A stretch of DNA of 64,000 bases from Halomonas sp. TD01 (lineage in GTDB: Bacteria > Pseudomonadota > Gammaproteobacteria > Pseudomonadales > Halomonadaceae): positions 3,720,001 through 3,784,000 of the forward strand of contig NZ_OV350343.1 in assembly GCF_923868895.1 (NCBI RefSeq), read 5' to 3'. Shown piece after piece: positions 33,212-44,000 of this stretch. Position 1 is the stretch's first letter. Every line of letters begins with the position of its first letter. Both the position numbers and the translations under genes were made by a program. Below the pieces are notes generated by a model. The model searched no databases and was not told where the DNA came from. It saw nothing but the letters and a program-made list of their open reading frames with translations.

Positions 33212-33652
33212 TTAGGCTTTTAGGACGTAGCGCAGCGTTTCGACGACTTGATCAGTAGTGGTGCACCAGGCCTGGGCTTGGGCGTCGACTTCTTTCAGCG
33301 GGTGAACGATGTCTTCGCTGTGCAGGGTGATGTAAGGCTTGGCGAGTGCGGCACAGTAGCCTGCATCAAACGCGGCGTTCCACTGTTTGTATTTGTCACC
33401 AAAGCGCACAACCACCAGATCCGCTTGCTCGATCATGGTACGAGTGCGGATGGCGTTGACCTTGGAAGACTGATGATCGCGCCAGAAGCCATTTTCCGGC
33501 TTGCCCAGGTGATCGCCTGCGGCGTCACTGGCGTCGTGGTCGGTGACCGGTGCGGTGAACACGATATCCAGGCCCGCTGCATCAGCGCCGCGCTGAATCT
33601 CTTCGCGCCAATCGGTGTGGATTTCGCCAGAAAGATAGACGTAAAAGCTCAT
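33212..33652 (-). CDS. ytoQ: YtoQ family protein
   Basis: A 146-residue protein starting MSFYVYLSGEIHTDWREEI, with ENGFWRDHQSSKVNAIRTR and VVVRFGDKYKQWNAAFDAGY. This matches the YtoQ family, which resembles nucleoside 2-deoxyribosyltransferases in fold but has no established function. It marks the return to conserved chromosomal genes before the cobalamin locus. Confidence 0.85.
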   Translation of the reverse strand: MSFYVYLSGEIHTDWREEIQRGADAAGLDIVFTAPVTDHDASDAAGDHLGKPENGFWRDHQSSKVNAIRTRTMIEQADLVVVRFGDKYKQWNAAFDAGYCAALAKPYITLHSEDIVHPLKEVDAQAQAWCTTTDQVVETLRYVLKA

Positions 33653-33727
33653 AGTCGCTCCTGATAACTTGGTTATTTAATAGGCAGGATTATTTTATGG
33701 AAAAATATTCCATATTGATACCTGGGT

Positions 33728-34507
33728 TTATTTTTCCGGCTTTTTGGCGAGCAGGTAAATATCCATAATCCAGCCGTGGGTTTCGCGTAGTTCTGCGCGG
33801 TGTTGGATGATTTGGTCGCTAACCTCGCTTAGCCATCCTTTGATTAAGCACTGTTTATCCATGCCTAGGTAGGCGCCCCACCAGATGTAGGTGTCGTCAA
33901 ACGGCAGCGTGGTAAACGCCCCGCCGCTGTCCAGCATCACCGCTACCGTGGCGGCATCGTTCGGCCAGCCACGCTCGCGTAGGCGGCGGCCGGTGGTGAT
34001 TTGTACTGGCTCGGCGAGCGCGTTGAGGGGAATTTTATGTTCAGCGGTAAGCACCTGCAGGCTGGTGATGCCTGGCACGACCTCTACATCTACCTGCTTG
34101 CCCGCAGCGCTTAAGCGCTGGGTAATGCGCAGGCTGCTGTCGTAAAGCGAAGGGTCGCCCCACACCAGCATGCCGACCCGACCGCCATTGGGGAGATGTT
34201 CATCCATCAATTGCGCCCAAACGCTGGCAATGGCAGCGTGCCAGTCGTCTACCGCGCCCAAGTAGTTATAACTTAAGCGGTCATTACGGCTATCACGGCT
34301 GGGGAGATCGAACTCGACGATCTTGGAGGTCACCGGCGCTTCCAGCAGCCGTTCGCAGAGTAAGCGGCGTAGGTCGATCAAATCCGACTTAGCCTCGCCC
34401 TTGCGGGGCAGCAGAATCAGGTCGGCGCTATTGAGGGCGCGCACGGCGGCCAGGGTGACGTGATCAAGGTTGCCGGTGCCGATGCCTATTAGCGAAAGCG
34501 TGATCAT
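33728..34507 (-). CDS. cobF: Precorrin-6A synthase (deacetylating)
   Basis: A 259-residue SAM-dependent tetrapyrrole methylase ([51 protein letters not shown]). It methylates C1 of precorrin-5 and removes the acetyl group. CobF is specific to the aerobic route. Its start overlaps the end of cobM by 4 bases (ATGA), and it is the last gene of the cobL-cobE-cobM-cobF operon. Confidence 0.95.
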   Translation of the reverse strand: MITLSLIGIGTGNLDHVTLAAVRALNSADLILLPRKGEAKSDLIDLRRLLCERLLEAPVTSKIVEFDLPSRDSRNDRLSYNYLGAVDDWHAAIASVWAQLMDEHLPNGGRVGMLVWGDPSLYDSSLRITQRLSAAGKQVDVEVVPGITSLQVLTAEHKIPLNALAEPVQITTGRRLRERGWPNDAATVAVMLDSGGAFTTLPFDDTYIWWGAYLGMDKQCLIKGWLSEVSDQIIQHRAELRETHGWIMDIYLLAKKPEK

Positions 34508-35307
34508 GATTCGCTCTCTTGATCTTGGTTTACCATGGCAAAAGGCGAATCCGCTGATTGGGGGCGAAAGCGGCGGTCGTAGCCCACCGCGTAGAGGCTG
34601 CTTTCCTGGAAGTCATCGCTTTCAAGCACCGGCCCCACCAGGATTAGCGCGGTACGCTGCATGGAATCATCGATCAGCTCTTCTATAGTCGCCAACCGCC
34701 CACGCACCACTCGCTCATCGGGCCAGCTTGCCCGCCACACAATCGCCACCGGGCACTGCGCGCCATAGTAAGGCGTCAGGCTTTCGACTACTTGGGAAAG
34801 GTTATGGATGGAGAGATGAATAGCCAGCGTTGCCCCGGTGCGGGCAAAGTTGGCAAGCGTCTCGTTCCTAGGCATGGCACTGGCACGCCCCGGCGTGCGA
34901 GTAAGCACCACCGACTGGGCCACGCCGGGCAGCGTTAACTCTTGACCTAGAGTTGCCGCCGCTGCCGCAAAGGATGGCACGCCAGGGGTAATGCTGTAGG
35001 GAATTTTAAGCTCGCGCAGGCGACGCAGTTGCTCGCCCATGGCCGACCATACCGAGAGATCCCCCGAATGCAGGCGGGCCACATCCAGGCCTTCAGCGTG
35101 GGCGCGGCTGATCTCCTGCATAATCTCATCCAGCGAGAGCGGCGCAGTGTTAATCACCCTTGCCCCAGCCGGGCAGTGTTCCAGAATCTGCTCCGGCACT
35201 AAAGAGCCCGCATACAGGCACACCGGGCAAGCGGCGATTAAGTCGCGCCCGCGCAGGGTAAGCAGATCCGGCGCGCCGGGGCCTGCGCCTATAAAGTGTA
35301 CGGTCAT
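34504..35307 (-). CDS. cobM: Precorrin-4 C11-methyltransferase
   Basis: A 267-residue tetrapyrrole methylase beginning [20 protein letters not shown], with [16 protein letters not shown] and [20 protein letters not shown]. It transfers a methyl group from SAM to C11 of precorrin-4. Four-base overlaps with cobE and cobF indicate tight operon coupling. Confidence 0.95.
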   Translation of the reverse strand: MTVHFIGAGPGAPDLLTLRGRDLIAACPVCLYAGSLVPEQILEHCPAGARVINTAPLSLDEIMQEISRAHAEGLDVARLHSGDLSVWSAMGEQLRRLRELKIPYSITPGVPSFAAAAATLGQELTLPGVAQSVVLTRTPGRASAMPRNETLANFARTGATLAIHLSIHNLSQVVESLTPYYGAQCPVAIVWRASWPDERVVRGRLATIEELIDDSMQRTALILVGPVLESDDFQESSLYAVGYDRRFRPQSADSPFAMVNQDQESES

Positions 35308-35717
35308 TCGGTGGCTCCTTCTGGTACTTCTGACAACGCCAGCGCGGCGGTGGCCTTGCGATCCGCTGAAATTATCCGAGGCCCTAGCAGCGTTGCCCCT
35401 GGGCCTGCGGCTAATAGCGCCACGGCCTCGGCAACGCTGCCTGTGCCGCGCGCCTGCATACTCTGGTTTGAATGGGTAAGCGTTGTCACTGTTGATAGCT
35501 CGGCATCCGCTACGGCGATGACTTCAATATTGCGCAGCCGGCCTAGCTCTTCTACCAACGGCAACATAGAACGCGCCGCCGCCAGCCGGTTGATAAGGCC
35601 GTACTTGTAGACAGCAGCGTACTGATCAATAAGCTGATCTAACGCTTGAATAAGTGATTCAAGCGTGGCTTCGCGGCGAAAACCAAACCCTGCAATTCTC
35701 AATGCCGATGGCTTCAT
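35304..35717 (-). CDS. cobE: Cobalamin biosynthesis protein CobE (CbiG C-terminal-like)
   Basis: A 137-residue protein starting [20 protein letters not shown], with the ALSEV tail and [20 protein letters not shown], matching the CobE/CbiG C-terminal domain. The frame is open to 35909 within cobL, but the ATG at 35717 overlaps the cobL stop by 4 bases and begins the conserved part. Required for the aerobic pathway around precorrin-5; its exact role is unsettled. Confidence 0.9.
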   Translation of the reverse strand: MKPSALRIAGFGFRREATLESLIQALDQLIDQYAAVYKYGLINRLAAARSMLPLVEELGRLRNIEVIAVADAELSTVTTLTHSNQSMQARGTGSVAEAVALLAAGPGATLLGPRIISADRKATAALALSEVPEGATE

Positions 35718-36922
35718 CGAATGCCCCGCCACTGAACAATCGGATAGCTGGCTTTCCAGCCCCGTCGTGTGCCGATGGGGGCGGCGTTGGCAAGCTCTAG
35801 ACGCAGCAGTTCGCCGCCTGCCTGCTGGTGCCAGTGCGCCAGCAGCGCTTCGGATTCCAGAGTGACGGCATTGGCGACGATACGCACTCCCTTGGGCAGG
35901 CGTTGCCATAAATCGTCTAGCAGTGCTTGGGATAACCCACCGCCGATAAATACCGCATCGGGCAGCGGCGTATCGTTTAGTACGTCAGGTGCGCGGCCCT
36001 GTTTTACTTCTAGCCAGTCAACGCCCAGGTTGTTTGCATTGCTGCGCGCTCGCGCCGCCCGTTCAGCGTTTTGCTCAAAGCCCACCGCCTGATTATCCGT
36101 ATGGGCGAGCAGCCACTCAATGGCAACGGAGCCTGAGCCGGTGCCGATATCCCACAGCCGCTCGCCGGGCATGGGGGCCAGCGCCGCCAGGGTAATGGCG
36201 CGAATGGTCTGCTTGGTAATCTGGCCGTCGTGGTCAAAAAAATGATCCGGCAGGCCGGGCGTCTGCGGCAAGGCGGGGCCGTTACCAGCGACTTCCAGCC
36301 CTACCGCCACCGGGTGGGCAATGTCATCGGGCAAGCTGGCGTCGCTACGGCAATGGCGAATACGCTCGTTATCGCCGCCCAAAGATTCCAGCAGCGTTAG
36401 CTGGGTGTCTCCAAAGCCAAGCCTAGTTACCAGCGCCGCCAGCTCGGTCACCGCCGCGCCGTCTCTTACCAACACCAGCAAACGTCTACCGGCATACAGG
36501 GAGGGCCGAATACGGCTCAGCGGTTTGGCGTGCAACCCCAGGCAAGTGCAACGCTCCAACGGCCAGCCCAAACGTGCAGCCGCCAAGTTAAAGGTGGAAG
36601 GGGCTGGCAGTGCCTGCCACTCGTTTGCGCTGAGATGCTGCGCGAATGAGGTACCCGCCCCGAACCAGAATGGGTCGTTTGAGACCAGCATCACCACCCG
36701 GCGGCCGCGCTGATTTAGCAGCCCAGGAATGCCATCGGCAAAGGGCACTGGCCACTCAATCACCTCGGCGTTTAGCGGCGGTAAAAGGCGCAGGTGGCGG
36801 CGTGCGCCGAACACTACCTCGGCACTTTCCAATGCCTGTCGGCTTGCCGCTGTCAGCCCCTGTGTGCCACCCTCTCCCCAGCCTAAAAGGGTAAGCCAGG
36901 GAGCGTTGTTAACCTCAGCCAT
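35714..36922 (-). CDS. cobL: Precorrin-6Y C5,15-methyltransferase (decarboxylating)
   Basis: About 402 residues. It is a fusion of a CbiE-type methylase (WLTLLGWGEGGTQGLTAASR) and a CbiT-type methylase/decarboxylase (PGERLWDIGTGSGSVAIEWL; DAVFIGGGLSQ). It methylates C5 and C15 and decarboxylates the C12 acetate. AGGA eight bases before the ATG at 36922 supports this start. That ATG overlaps the ATG of divergent cobK in the tetramer CATG, so the cobL promoter must lie within cobK. Confidence 0.95.
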   Translation of the reverse strand: MAEVNNAPWLTLLGWGEGGTQGLTAASRQALESAEVVFGARRHLRLLPPLNAEVIEWPVPFADGIPGLLNQRGRRVVMLVSNDPFWFGAGTSFAQHLSANEWQALPAPSTFNLAAARLGWPLERCTCLGLHAKPLSRIRPSLYAGRRLLVLVRDGAAVTELAALVTRLGFGDTQLTLLESLGGDNERIRHCRSDASLPDDIAHPVAVGLEVAGNGPALPQTPGLPDHFFDHDGQITKQTIRAITLAALAPMPGERLWDIGTGSGSVAIEWLLAHTDNQAVGFEQNAERAARARSNANNLGVDWLEVKQGRAPDVLNDTPLPDAVFIGGGLSQALLDDLWQRLPKGVRIVANAVTLESEALLAHWHQQAGGELLRLELANAAPIGTRRGWKASYPIVQWRGIR

Positions 36923-37649
36923 GATCAAAATCCTAATTCTCGGGGGAACCAGCGAGGCCAGCGCCCTGGCCAGCGCTGTTGCCAAGCGAGGTATTCCCGC
37001 CATTTTTAGCTATGCAGGGCGCGTTAACACGCCTAAACCCCAGCCACTGCCGACCCGCATTGGTGGCTTTGGCGGCGTTAATGGGCTGGTCACGTTTTTA
37101 GCCCAGGAGCGCATTACCCATATTGTTGATGCCACCCACCCCTTTGCCGCACAGATGAGCAGCAACGTGTTAGCCGCGGCGGCACAGTGCGGTGTAAAGG
37201 CCACCGCTTTTACCCGGCCTGCCTGGCAGCCTGTTACCGGCGACCAATGGCAAAGCGTGGCAAGTATTGATGAAGCAGTTAACGCCTTGGCTGGCCCGCC
37301 CCAACGGGTGCTGCTTGCGATTGGGCGAATGCACCTTAACGCCTTTGCCGACCAGCCTCAGCACCATTATGTGCTGCGTTTAGTTGACCCGCCGACCAGC
37401 CCGTTGCCACTGCCGGATGTTAGCAGTGTGATTGATAGAGGCCCGTTTACGCTGGAAGGCGATCTCGCCCTGCTGGAAAATCAGCGGATCCAACGCATCG
37501 TGTGCAAAAACGCTGGCGGCGAAGGTGCGTCTTCCAAACTCACCGCGGCAAGAAGGCTCGGCCTACCCGTGGTGATGATAGAACGGCCTCACCTGCCATC
37601 TCGTCTTGAAGCTCATACTGTTGATGAGGTTATCAACTGGCTAACTTAA
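36921..37649 (+). CDS. cobK: Precorrin-6A reductase
   Basis: A 242-residue reductase starting MIKILILGGTSEASALASAV, with VDATHPFAAQMSSN and IVCKNAGGEGASSKLTAAR. It reduces precorrin-6A to dihydro-precorrin-6 using NADPH. The start overlaps that of cobL on the opposite strand, leaving no intergenic DNA; no Shine-Dalgarno site is seen directly upstream. The frame is open upstream but only antisense to cobL. Confidence 0.95.
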   Translation: MIKILILGGTSEASALASAVAKRGIPAIFSYAGRVNTPKPQPLPTRIGGFGGVNGLVTFLAQERITHIVDATHPFAAQMSSNVLAAAAQCGVKATAFTRPAWQPVTGDQWQSVASIDEAVNALAGPPQRVLLAIGRMHLNAFADQPQHHYVLRLVDPPTSPLPLPDVSSVIDRGPFTLEGDLALLENQRIQRIVCKNAGGEGASSKLTAARRLGLPVVMIERPHLPSRLEAHTVDEVINWLT

Positions 37650-37677
37650 CCCTACATCAGCGGCACATCTTGGTAGC

Positions 37678-37769
37678 GAGGGCAGGCTCCTGCGAGGGCG
37701 CTGTAACCCCGTCCTTGGGCGCTACTTTTCCCATCCATGGGAAAAGACCCTCGCATCAACCTGCCCTCG
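37678..37769. terminator. Nested palindromes between convergent cobK and cobJ
   Basis: CTTTTCCCAT (37725-37734) and ATGGGAAAAG (37737-37746) form a perfect 10 bp stem. Outside it, GCGAGGGCAGG (37678-37688) pairs with CCTGCCCTCGC (37759-37769). This is likely a two-way terminator or a REP-type element. Confidence 0.65.
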
Positions 37770-37781
37770 CCCCTTTCATAC

Positions 37782-38531
37782 TCACTGGGAGGAACGCGGC
37801 GTATAAACCAGCGGCACGCCACTGCGTTCAATCAAGCGCGTTTGCTGGGAACCGACAATCACCAATGTGCGCATATCCGCCATATCCGGCGTCGCTTGCT
37901 CTAGTGTGGTGACGCGAATTGCTTCTTCCGGAGTGGAAACCGCGCGGGCGAAGATTATCAACCGGTCCGGCCCGCAGGCTTCCCGCAGTACCTCTAGCGT
38001 TCGTTCAAAACCCGCCGGCCGTGCCTTGGAACGCGGGTTGTAAAACGCCATGGCGAAGTCGGCCTCGGCAGCCAGACGCAGGCGCTTCTCAATCAGCGCC
38101 CAGGGTTTGAGGTTGTCGGATAGATTAATGCAGCAGAAGTCGTGCCCCAGCGGTGCGCCGACGCTTGCGCTGGCGGCCAGCATCGCAGAAATGCCCGGTA
38201 GTACCTGAATATCCAGCGTACGCCACTGGGCATCACCCGCCTCCAAGGCTTCGAACACCGCGGCGGCCATGGCGAATACGCCAGGGTCGCCAGAGGAGAC
38301 AACCACTACCCGCTGGCCCTCAAGCGCCAGCTGTAGCGCCTGCTCCGCCCGGCGAATCTCTTCGCGGTTATCAGAACCATGGCGGACTAATCCAGCCCTA
38401 GGTGCCACGCGATTAACGTAGGGGACATAGCCCACCACATCGGTGGCTTCCAGCAGCGCAGCCGAAACCTCCGGGGTAATCATGGCGTCGGCACCCGGCC
38501 CTAGGCCGACGATTTTCAGCCAACCGCTCAT
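37782..38531 (-). CDS. cobJ: Precorrin-3B C17-methyltransferase
   Basis: A 249-residue tetrapyrrole methylase: WLKIVGLGPGADAMITPEVS, VVVVSSGDPGVFAMAAAVFE, LPGISAMLAASASVGAPLGH, MAFYNPRSKARPAGF. It methylates C17 and drives ring contraction in the aerobic route. It overlaps cobI by 4 bases and is the last gene of the long leftward operon. Confidence 0.95.
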   Translation of the reverse strand: MSGWLKIVGLGPGADAMITPEVSAALLEATDVVGYVPYVNRVAPRAGLVRHGSDNREEIRRAEQALQLALEGQRVVVVSSGDPGVFAMAAAVFEALEAGDAQWRTLDIQVLPGISAMLAASASVGAPLGHDFCCINLSDNLKPWALIEKRLRLAAEADFAMAFYNPRSKARPAGFERTLEVLREACGPDRLIIFARAVSTPEEAIRVTTLEQATPDMADMRTLVIVGSQQTRLIERSGVPLVYTPRSSQ

Positions 38532-39253
38532 GGCCGCCTCCCGTTGCCATGGATCAGCACAATCGAGAAGTAAGGCACGCTTTCGCCAACCTCACTCAGT
38601 GGCAGCACACGCTGCTGGGTCATGGCGGCGTACTCGATCAGCCACGCTTCGCCTTCACGGCCAGCATGCGTCAGCGCTCTGCGCAGCTTGGCCAGGTTGC
38701 GGCCAATTTTCATCACCACCAGTGCATCGGTTTGGGCGATGCGCTCGGCCAGCGTCTCTTCCGGCAGCGTGGCCATCAGCACCGTCATGATGTCATCGCC
38801 CCAGGTGATCGGTTGCCCGGTGGCCGTCCAGGCCGCCGACATGCCGGTAATCCCCGGCACCACTGAGACCGGCACGCGATTCAGCAGCCGCGTGTAGAGG
38901 TGCATAAAGGAGCCGTAGAAAAACGGGTCGCCTTCACAGAGCACCACTACATTGCACCCGGCCTCTGCCATCTCGATCAGTTGGGCCACGCTGCGTTCGT
39001 AAAAAGCCGACAGCAGCTCATTGTAGCGAGGGTCATCAAACGGAATTTCCGTGGTGACCGGATACTCCATGGGCAGCTCGGTTGCGCCTGTGCCGATCAA
39101 GCCTTCCACAATGGTACGCGCATGCCCGCAGCGGCCCTTTTTACGAAAATACGCCACATGGGTCGCGCCGCGTATCAGACGGTCAGCGCGCACGCTCATT
39201 AGGTCTTGGCTACCTGGCCCTAAGCCAACCCCGTAAATGGTTCCTTGGGTCAT
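38528..39253 (-). CDS. cobI: Precorrin-2 C20-methyltransferase
   Basis: A 241-residue tetrapyrrole methylase: TIYGVGLGPGSQDLMSVRAD, CNVVVLCEGDPFFYGSFMHL, VVPGITGMSAAWTATGQPI. It adds the C20 methyl to precorrin-2. It overlaps both cobH and cobJ by 4 bases. Confidence 0.95.
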   Translation of the reverse strand: MTQGTIYGVGLGPGSQDLMSVRADRLIRGATHVAYFRKKGRCGHARTIVEGLIGTGATELPMEYPVTTEIPFDDPRYNELLSAFYERSVAQLIEMAEAGCNVVVLCEGDPFFYGSFMHLYTRLLNRVPVSVVPGITGMSAAWTATGQPITWGDDIMTVLMATLPEETLAERIAQTDALVVMKIGRNLAKLRRALTHAGREGEAWLIEYAAMTQQRVLPLSEVGESVPYFSIVLIHGNGRRP

Positions 39254-39879
39254 TCGATACGATCCGCCATGGCGTTGATGGCCGCTACCGTGACGGCGCT
39301 GCCGCCCAAGCGACCACGGACGATACAGCTGGGCAGCGCGGGGTTAGCCAACAGCGCTTCTTTGGATTCCGCCGCGCCGACAAAGCCGACTGGGCAGCCA
39401 ATAATGGCCGCCGGGCGCGGGCAGTCTGGATCTTCGAGCATATTGAGCAGATGAAACAGCGCGGTGGGCGCGTTGCCAATGGCGACGACCGCGCCTTCCA
39501 GGTGCGGCCGCCACAGCTCTAGCGCTGCCGCTGAACGGGTATTGGCCATTTCCTGGGCAAGGCCAGGGGTGCGTTCATCATTAAGGGTGCAGATAATGTC
39601 GTTATTAGCGGGCAGCCGTTTGCGGGTAATGCCTTCGGAGACCATCCGAGCATCGCAAAGAATCGGTGCGCCCTGCTCTAACGCTGAACGCGCTCGATTG
39701 ACCACGTCATTCTGAAAATGAATATGCGCCGCCAGCTCCACCAGCCCAGCAGCGTGAATCATGCGTACCGCAACCGTTTCTTCTTCCGCTGAAAAGCGAT
39801 CAAGCTCAGCTTCATTGCGAATAATCGCAAACGATTGCCGGTAAATCGCCGGTCCGTGTGTTTCATAAACGTGAGGCAC
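39250..39879 (-). CDS. cobH: Precorrin-8X methylmutase
   Basis: About 209 residues. The catalytic-His region RMIHAAGLVELAAHIHF and CDARMVSEGITRKRLPANND, IIGCPVGFVGAAESKEAL match CobH/CbiC. It moves the C11 methyl to C12, giving hydrogenobyrinate. The start is taken as GTG at 39879, preceded by GGAG at 7 bases; this overlaps the end of cobG by 17 bases. The frame is open further upstream within cobG. Confidence 0.9.
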   Translation of the reverse strand: MPHVYETHGPAIYRQSFAIIRNEAELDRFSAEEETVAVRMIHAAGLVELAAHIHFQNDVVNRARSALEQGAPILCDARMVSEGITRKRLPANNDIICTLNDERTPGLAQEMANTRSAAALELWRPHLEGAVVAIGNAPTALFHLLNMLEDPDCPRPAAIIGCPVGFVGAAESKEALLANPALPSCIVRGRLGGSAVTVAAINAMADRIE

Positions 39880-41017
39880 CCAAACTCTCCAAATAGTGTA
39901 AAACGTCAGATTCACTAAGGCCGGTGGCCTTCGGTGTGCTATCGGCGCGACCGTTAACAATCACGTCAAAGCGCCCTTCGCGGCCGGTTAGGCACAGCGC
40001 TGCTGGCCGTTGGCGGGCACAGCCTTTGGCACACCCGGATATGTGTACGCTTGCTTCCACCCAGCCACTTAGCCGTTCGGCAAGCGGCTGGGTGGAAACA
40101 CTCGCCTGTTCGCAAAAGGGTGCACCGGGGCAGGCATCCATCGCTAGCCGTGGGTCGCTATTATGACGGATTAAGCCGTCAACCGCTGGTAGTGTATCGC
40201 CGCCCTTCACCAGCAAGCGCCGCCAAGGCGTGACCTGCAAGGCACTGACATTTATTGGCGATACCGCAGCGCGCAACGTATTAACCGCTACCCGCCCAAA
40301 GGGAAGCCCCACCACCCGGCCTTCGCTATGTTTGCCCAGCGCTAGCTTCTCGCCAGGGGATGCGGGGGCAGTATCCGCAGGTGCCCAGTCGGGCAGCGGC
40401 GCTGTGTGCCGCCGCATGCGCCCAGACTCCCAACCGCCACTGTCCACAAACCAGTGGGTCAGGCGTATTAACAGCTCAACGGCGGCTTCGGGCTCGTTCA
40501 CCGCCGTGCCACACTCATAGCCATCGGCGCGTACTATCAAACCACCTTCCACCGAGCGCTCAATACGAAAATCAGCGGCGCTATCGCAAAGCACCGGTGC
40601 TTTTCCCGTATCAATCGCGATGCCGATCTTGCCGGGCATGGTGGCTAATTCGCTGCCCCGCGTTTGCAGCAGGCGGGCAATGGTATGAGTGTCATCGCCC
40701 ACTTGCCAAGCAGGTGCCAGCATCAGTTGCGGCTGGCGCTCTACCTGCGGGTCGTCGCTCACCAGCTGATGCTCAACCAGAAACGCCATCAGCGGCGGCC
40801 AGCTCGCGTCGGTGACCCCGCGCAGCTGAATATTGGCTCGGCTGGTTAGCTCGATTAAACCGCTACCGAAGGTCTCAGCGGCTTCACACAGTGCCACTAC
40901 CTGTTGCCGTGAAAGCTGGCCCAGCGGTGGGCGTACACGCACCAACAGGCCATCGCCAGTAGCCATGGGCCGCCACGCGCCGGGGCACCAGCCTTTAATG
41001 CGCGGGATGGTGGTCAT
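39863..41017 (-). CDS. cobG: Precorrin-3B synthase
   Basis: About 384 residues with sulfite/nitrite reductase-like halves. The start is MTTIPRIKGWCPGAWRPMAT; cysteines DACPGAPFCEQ and SGCAKGCARQ bind the Fe-S/siroheme centre. It uses oxygen to make precorrin-3B, the hallmark of the aerobic pathway. The ATG at 41017 is chosen because it starts the conserved part; it lies 22 bases inside the cobN end. Confidence 0.95.
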   Translation of the reverse strand: MTTIPRIKGWCPGAWRPMATGDGLLVRVRPPLGQLSRQQVVALCEAAETFGSGLIELTSRANIQLRGVTDASWPPLMAFLVEHQLVSDDPQVERQPQLMLAPAWQVGDDTHTIARLLQTRGSELATMPGKIGIAIDTGKAPVLCDSAADFRIERSVEGGLIVRADGYECGTAVNEPEAAVELLIRLTHWFVDSGGWESGRMRRHTAPLPDWAPADTAPASPGEKLALGKHSEGRVVGLPFGRVAVNTLRAAVSPINVSALQVTPWRRLLVKGGDTLPAVDGLIRHNSDPRLAMDACPGAPFCEQASVSTQPLAERLSGWVEASVHISGCAKGCARQRPAALCLTGREGRFDVIVNGRADSTPKATGLSESDVLHYLESLGASRL

Positions 41018-44000
41018 AATGCCCCGCCTCTTTGGCTTCATCCATTTCCAGCAGCAAGTCTTGTAGCGCCTGGCCATGTTCGCCGGGGGCTTGCCACATG
41101 CCTCGCTGGGCGGCTTCAAGTAAGCGTTCCGCCATTTCTTCTAAAGCTGCGGGGTTGTGCTCACGCAGAAACTGTTGATTAGCGGCGTCGAGCACCAGGG
41201 CATCACTCACCTGGGCGTACTGGTAGTCGGCGACTAGATCGGTGGTGGCATCGTAAGCAAACAGGTAGTCCACCGTAGCAGCCATCTCAAAAGCGCCTTT
41301 ATAGCCGTGCTCGCGCATGGCATTGATCCACTTGGGATTCAACACGCGCGAGCGGATCACCCGCGCCAGCTCCTCTTTCAAAGTACGGATCTTGGGCACC
41401 GCAGGATTGGCGTGGTCGGCGTGATAAATGGTCGGTGCTTTTCCGCTTAGCGAGCGCGTGGCGTTGGCCATGCCACCCTGAAAAGCGTAATAGCTGTTGG
41501 AATCAAGAATATCGTGCTCGCGGTTATCCTGGTTCTGCATCACCGCATCCAGCCCTTGGAGCTGCTGCTCGAACGCCGCCCGCGCAGCAGTGCCGGAAGC
41601 CTTAAACTGGCCGTAGGCGTAGGCACCCGCGTCTAGATAGGCTTCAGCTAAATCGTCGGCGCTGTCCCAAGAGCGGTTTTCAATCAGCCGGTTTAAGCCC
41701 GCACCATATTCGCCGGGTTTGCTGCCGAAGATACGGTAACTTGCCTCTTGGGCGGCCATCTCTGGGCTTAGCCCTTGGTCTTCCAGTGCTTGCTGGCGAG
41801 CAAGCACCGCATCGCGGATGGTGTTGCTGTTACCCGGCTCTTCATAACTGGCCACCGCCTGCACGGCGGCATCAAATAGGCGGATCACATTGGGAAAGGC
41901 GTCGCGGAAGAACCCAGAGACCCGCAGCGTGACATCAACCCTTGGGCGATTAAGCAGCATCGAGGGGATCACTTCAAAATCACTCACCCGCTGGGAGCCC
42001 AGCGACCACTTAGGACGCACGCCCATTAGTGCCAGCGCCTGAGCGATATCATCACCACCAGTGCGCATGGTGGCGGTTCCCCAAATCGAAAGCCCCAACC
42101 GACGTGGATAGTCGCCGTTATCCTGCAGATAGCGCTCGACAAACGCCTGGGCGGATTTTTCACCCAGCGTCCAGGCGGCGGGCGATGGAATTGAACGGTT
42201 ATCGACGCTGAAAAAGTTACGCCCGGTGGGCAGCGTATCAAGCCGCCCTCGGCTGGGCGCGCCGCTAGGGCCAGCAGGCACAAAAATGCCTTCTAGGCCG
42301 TCGAGCAGCGACTGAATCTCCATTTTCACGCCACGCTGCATAGCGACCCATAGCTGCTCGCGGGCGTAGCGAAGTTGCTCCGCCGTATCGGGGAAATCTC
42401 GGGCCAGTTCCTCCAGGCAACCCGGAGCTAATACGTAGTCGGCCACCCAACGCTCGGCCAGCAGTTCAAGGCGCTCGCGGGTATCCGCGCCGGTGCGCCA
42501 AGGGGTATCCAGCAGCTCTCTTAGAACAACGGGTTTAGGCGCCTGCCAGGGCTCGTTGCCAGCGGCTAACGGATCAAAGTCTAAACCCAGGTCGCTAGCC
42601 AGATTGTGCAGCAAACCGCGTTGGGACACGGCTTCGCCTCTGGGTAGTCGTAGCAGCGCCACCAACGTCCCCGCCCGCTTCTCTTCAGGCGGCAGCGTGC
42701 CGAGTATGTGCAAGCCATGACGAATCTGCGACTCTTTGATATCGCACAGAAAGGTATCCAGCTCGTTGAGAATGTCGGCATCATCAGCACTGTTTTCAAA
42801 ACCGTCGACGGCGTGCGCCAGCTCCTGGTCGATGCCGGTATCTCGCAGGTGAGCGAGAATTTGACTGCGTATCAACGCTTCCCGGCGCGGGTCCATATCC
42901 AGCGCTTGGTAATACTCATCACATAGCGCTTCAAGCTCGGCCATAGCGCCGTAGAGTTCGGCCCGCGCTAGCGGCGGCATCAGGTGGTCGATAATCACCG
43001 CCTGACTGCGGCGCTTGGCTTGGGCACCCTCGCCGGGGTCATTCACAATAAACGGATAAAAGTGCGGCAGCGGCCCCAGGGCAATATCCGGCCAGCAGTC
43101 AGCACTCAAGGCGATGCTCTTGCCCGGCAGCCACTCTAAGTTGCCGTGCTTACCCACATGGATAACCGCGTCGACTTGATAGTGCTCGCGCAGCCAGTAG
43201 TAAAATGCCAGATAACTGTGGGGCGGCGCCAGCTCCATATCGTGATAGGACTGGGTGAGATCGTCGATAAAGTCGCGTTCCGGCTGAATACCCACGAAGG
43301 TTTCACCTAAGCGGATACCGGCGATCATCAAACGCCCCTGGCGGCATTTGGGGTCTTCGTGAGGCGTCCCCCAACGCGTCCATACGGTTTCTTGAAGCTC
43401 GCTGGGCAAAGTTCTAAACCAAGCAAGGTAGTCGTCAACGCTGATGCTCTGCCAGCAGGCGCGCTGGTCGAGGCTTCCGTGATCGTTGGTCACCGCGCCT
43501 TGAAGCTGGCGGATCAACCCATCGCCATTTTCCGGCAATTCGCTTAACGGATAACCCGCCTCTTTCAGGGCGCTGAGAATCTGCAGCGTCGAGGCGGGGG
43601 TATCCAACCCGACGCCATTACCGATCCGGCCATCGCGATTGGGGTAGTTAGCCATAATCAGCGCGATACGCTTCTGCCCATTGGGGGTTAGCCGTAGCGA
43701 ACAAATGCGCCGCGCCAGCTCGGCGACAAAGGCGGCCCGTTCCGGATGAATCACGTGGTGGGTCACTGCCAGCTGGCAGCGCGGGTTATAGTGGGCTTCG
43801 GCTTTAAAGCCCACCGCCCGAGTGATAATGCGACCATCCATTTCGGGGAGCACCACCTGCATGGCCACATCGCGGCTATGCAGCCCGGCGGCCATGTCCT
43901 GCCAATCTTCCGAGGTGCTGCTGGCAAGAATCGCCTGGAGCACTACCGGACGCCCCACAAACAGGCTGTCGGGTAGCGTTTCACCCAGAGCATCCAGACC

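Noticed and set aside
33002..33258. Two overlapping short frames on the plus strand with similar repeated peptides
   Set aside because: The similarity comes from two REP-like repeats at 33065 and 33142; there is no sign of a gene.
35718..35909. 64-codon N-terminal extension of cobE
   Set aside because: It is antiphase translation of cobL, Arg-rich and not conserved in style; the ATG at 35717 overlapping the cobL stop is the sensible start.
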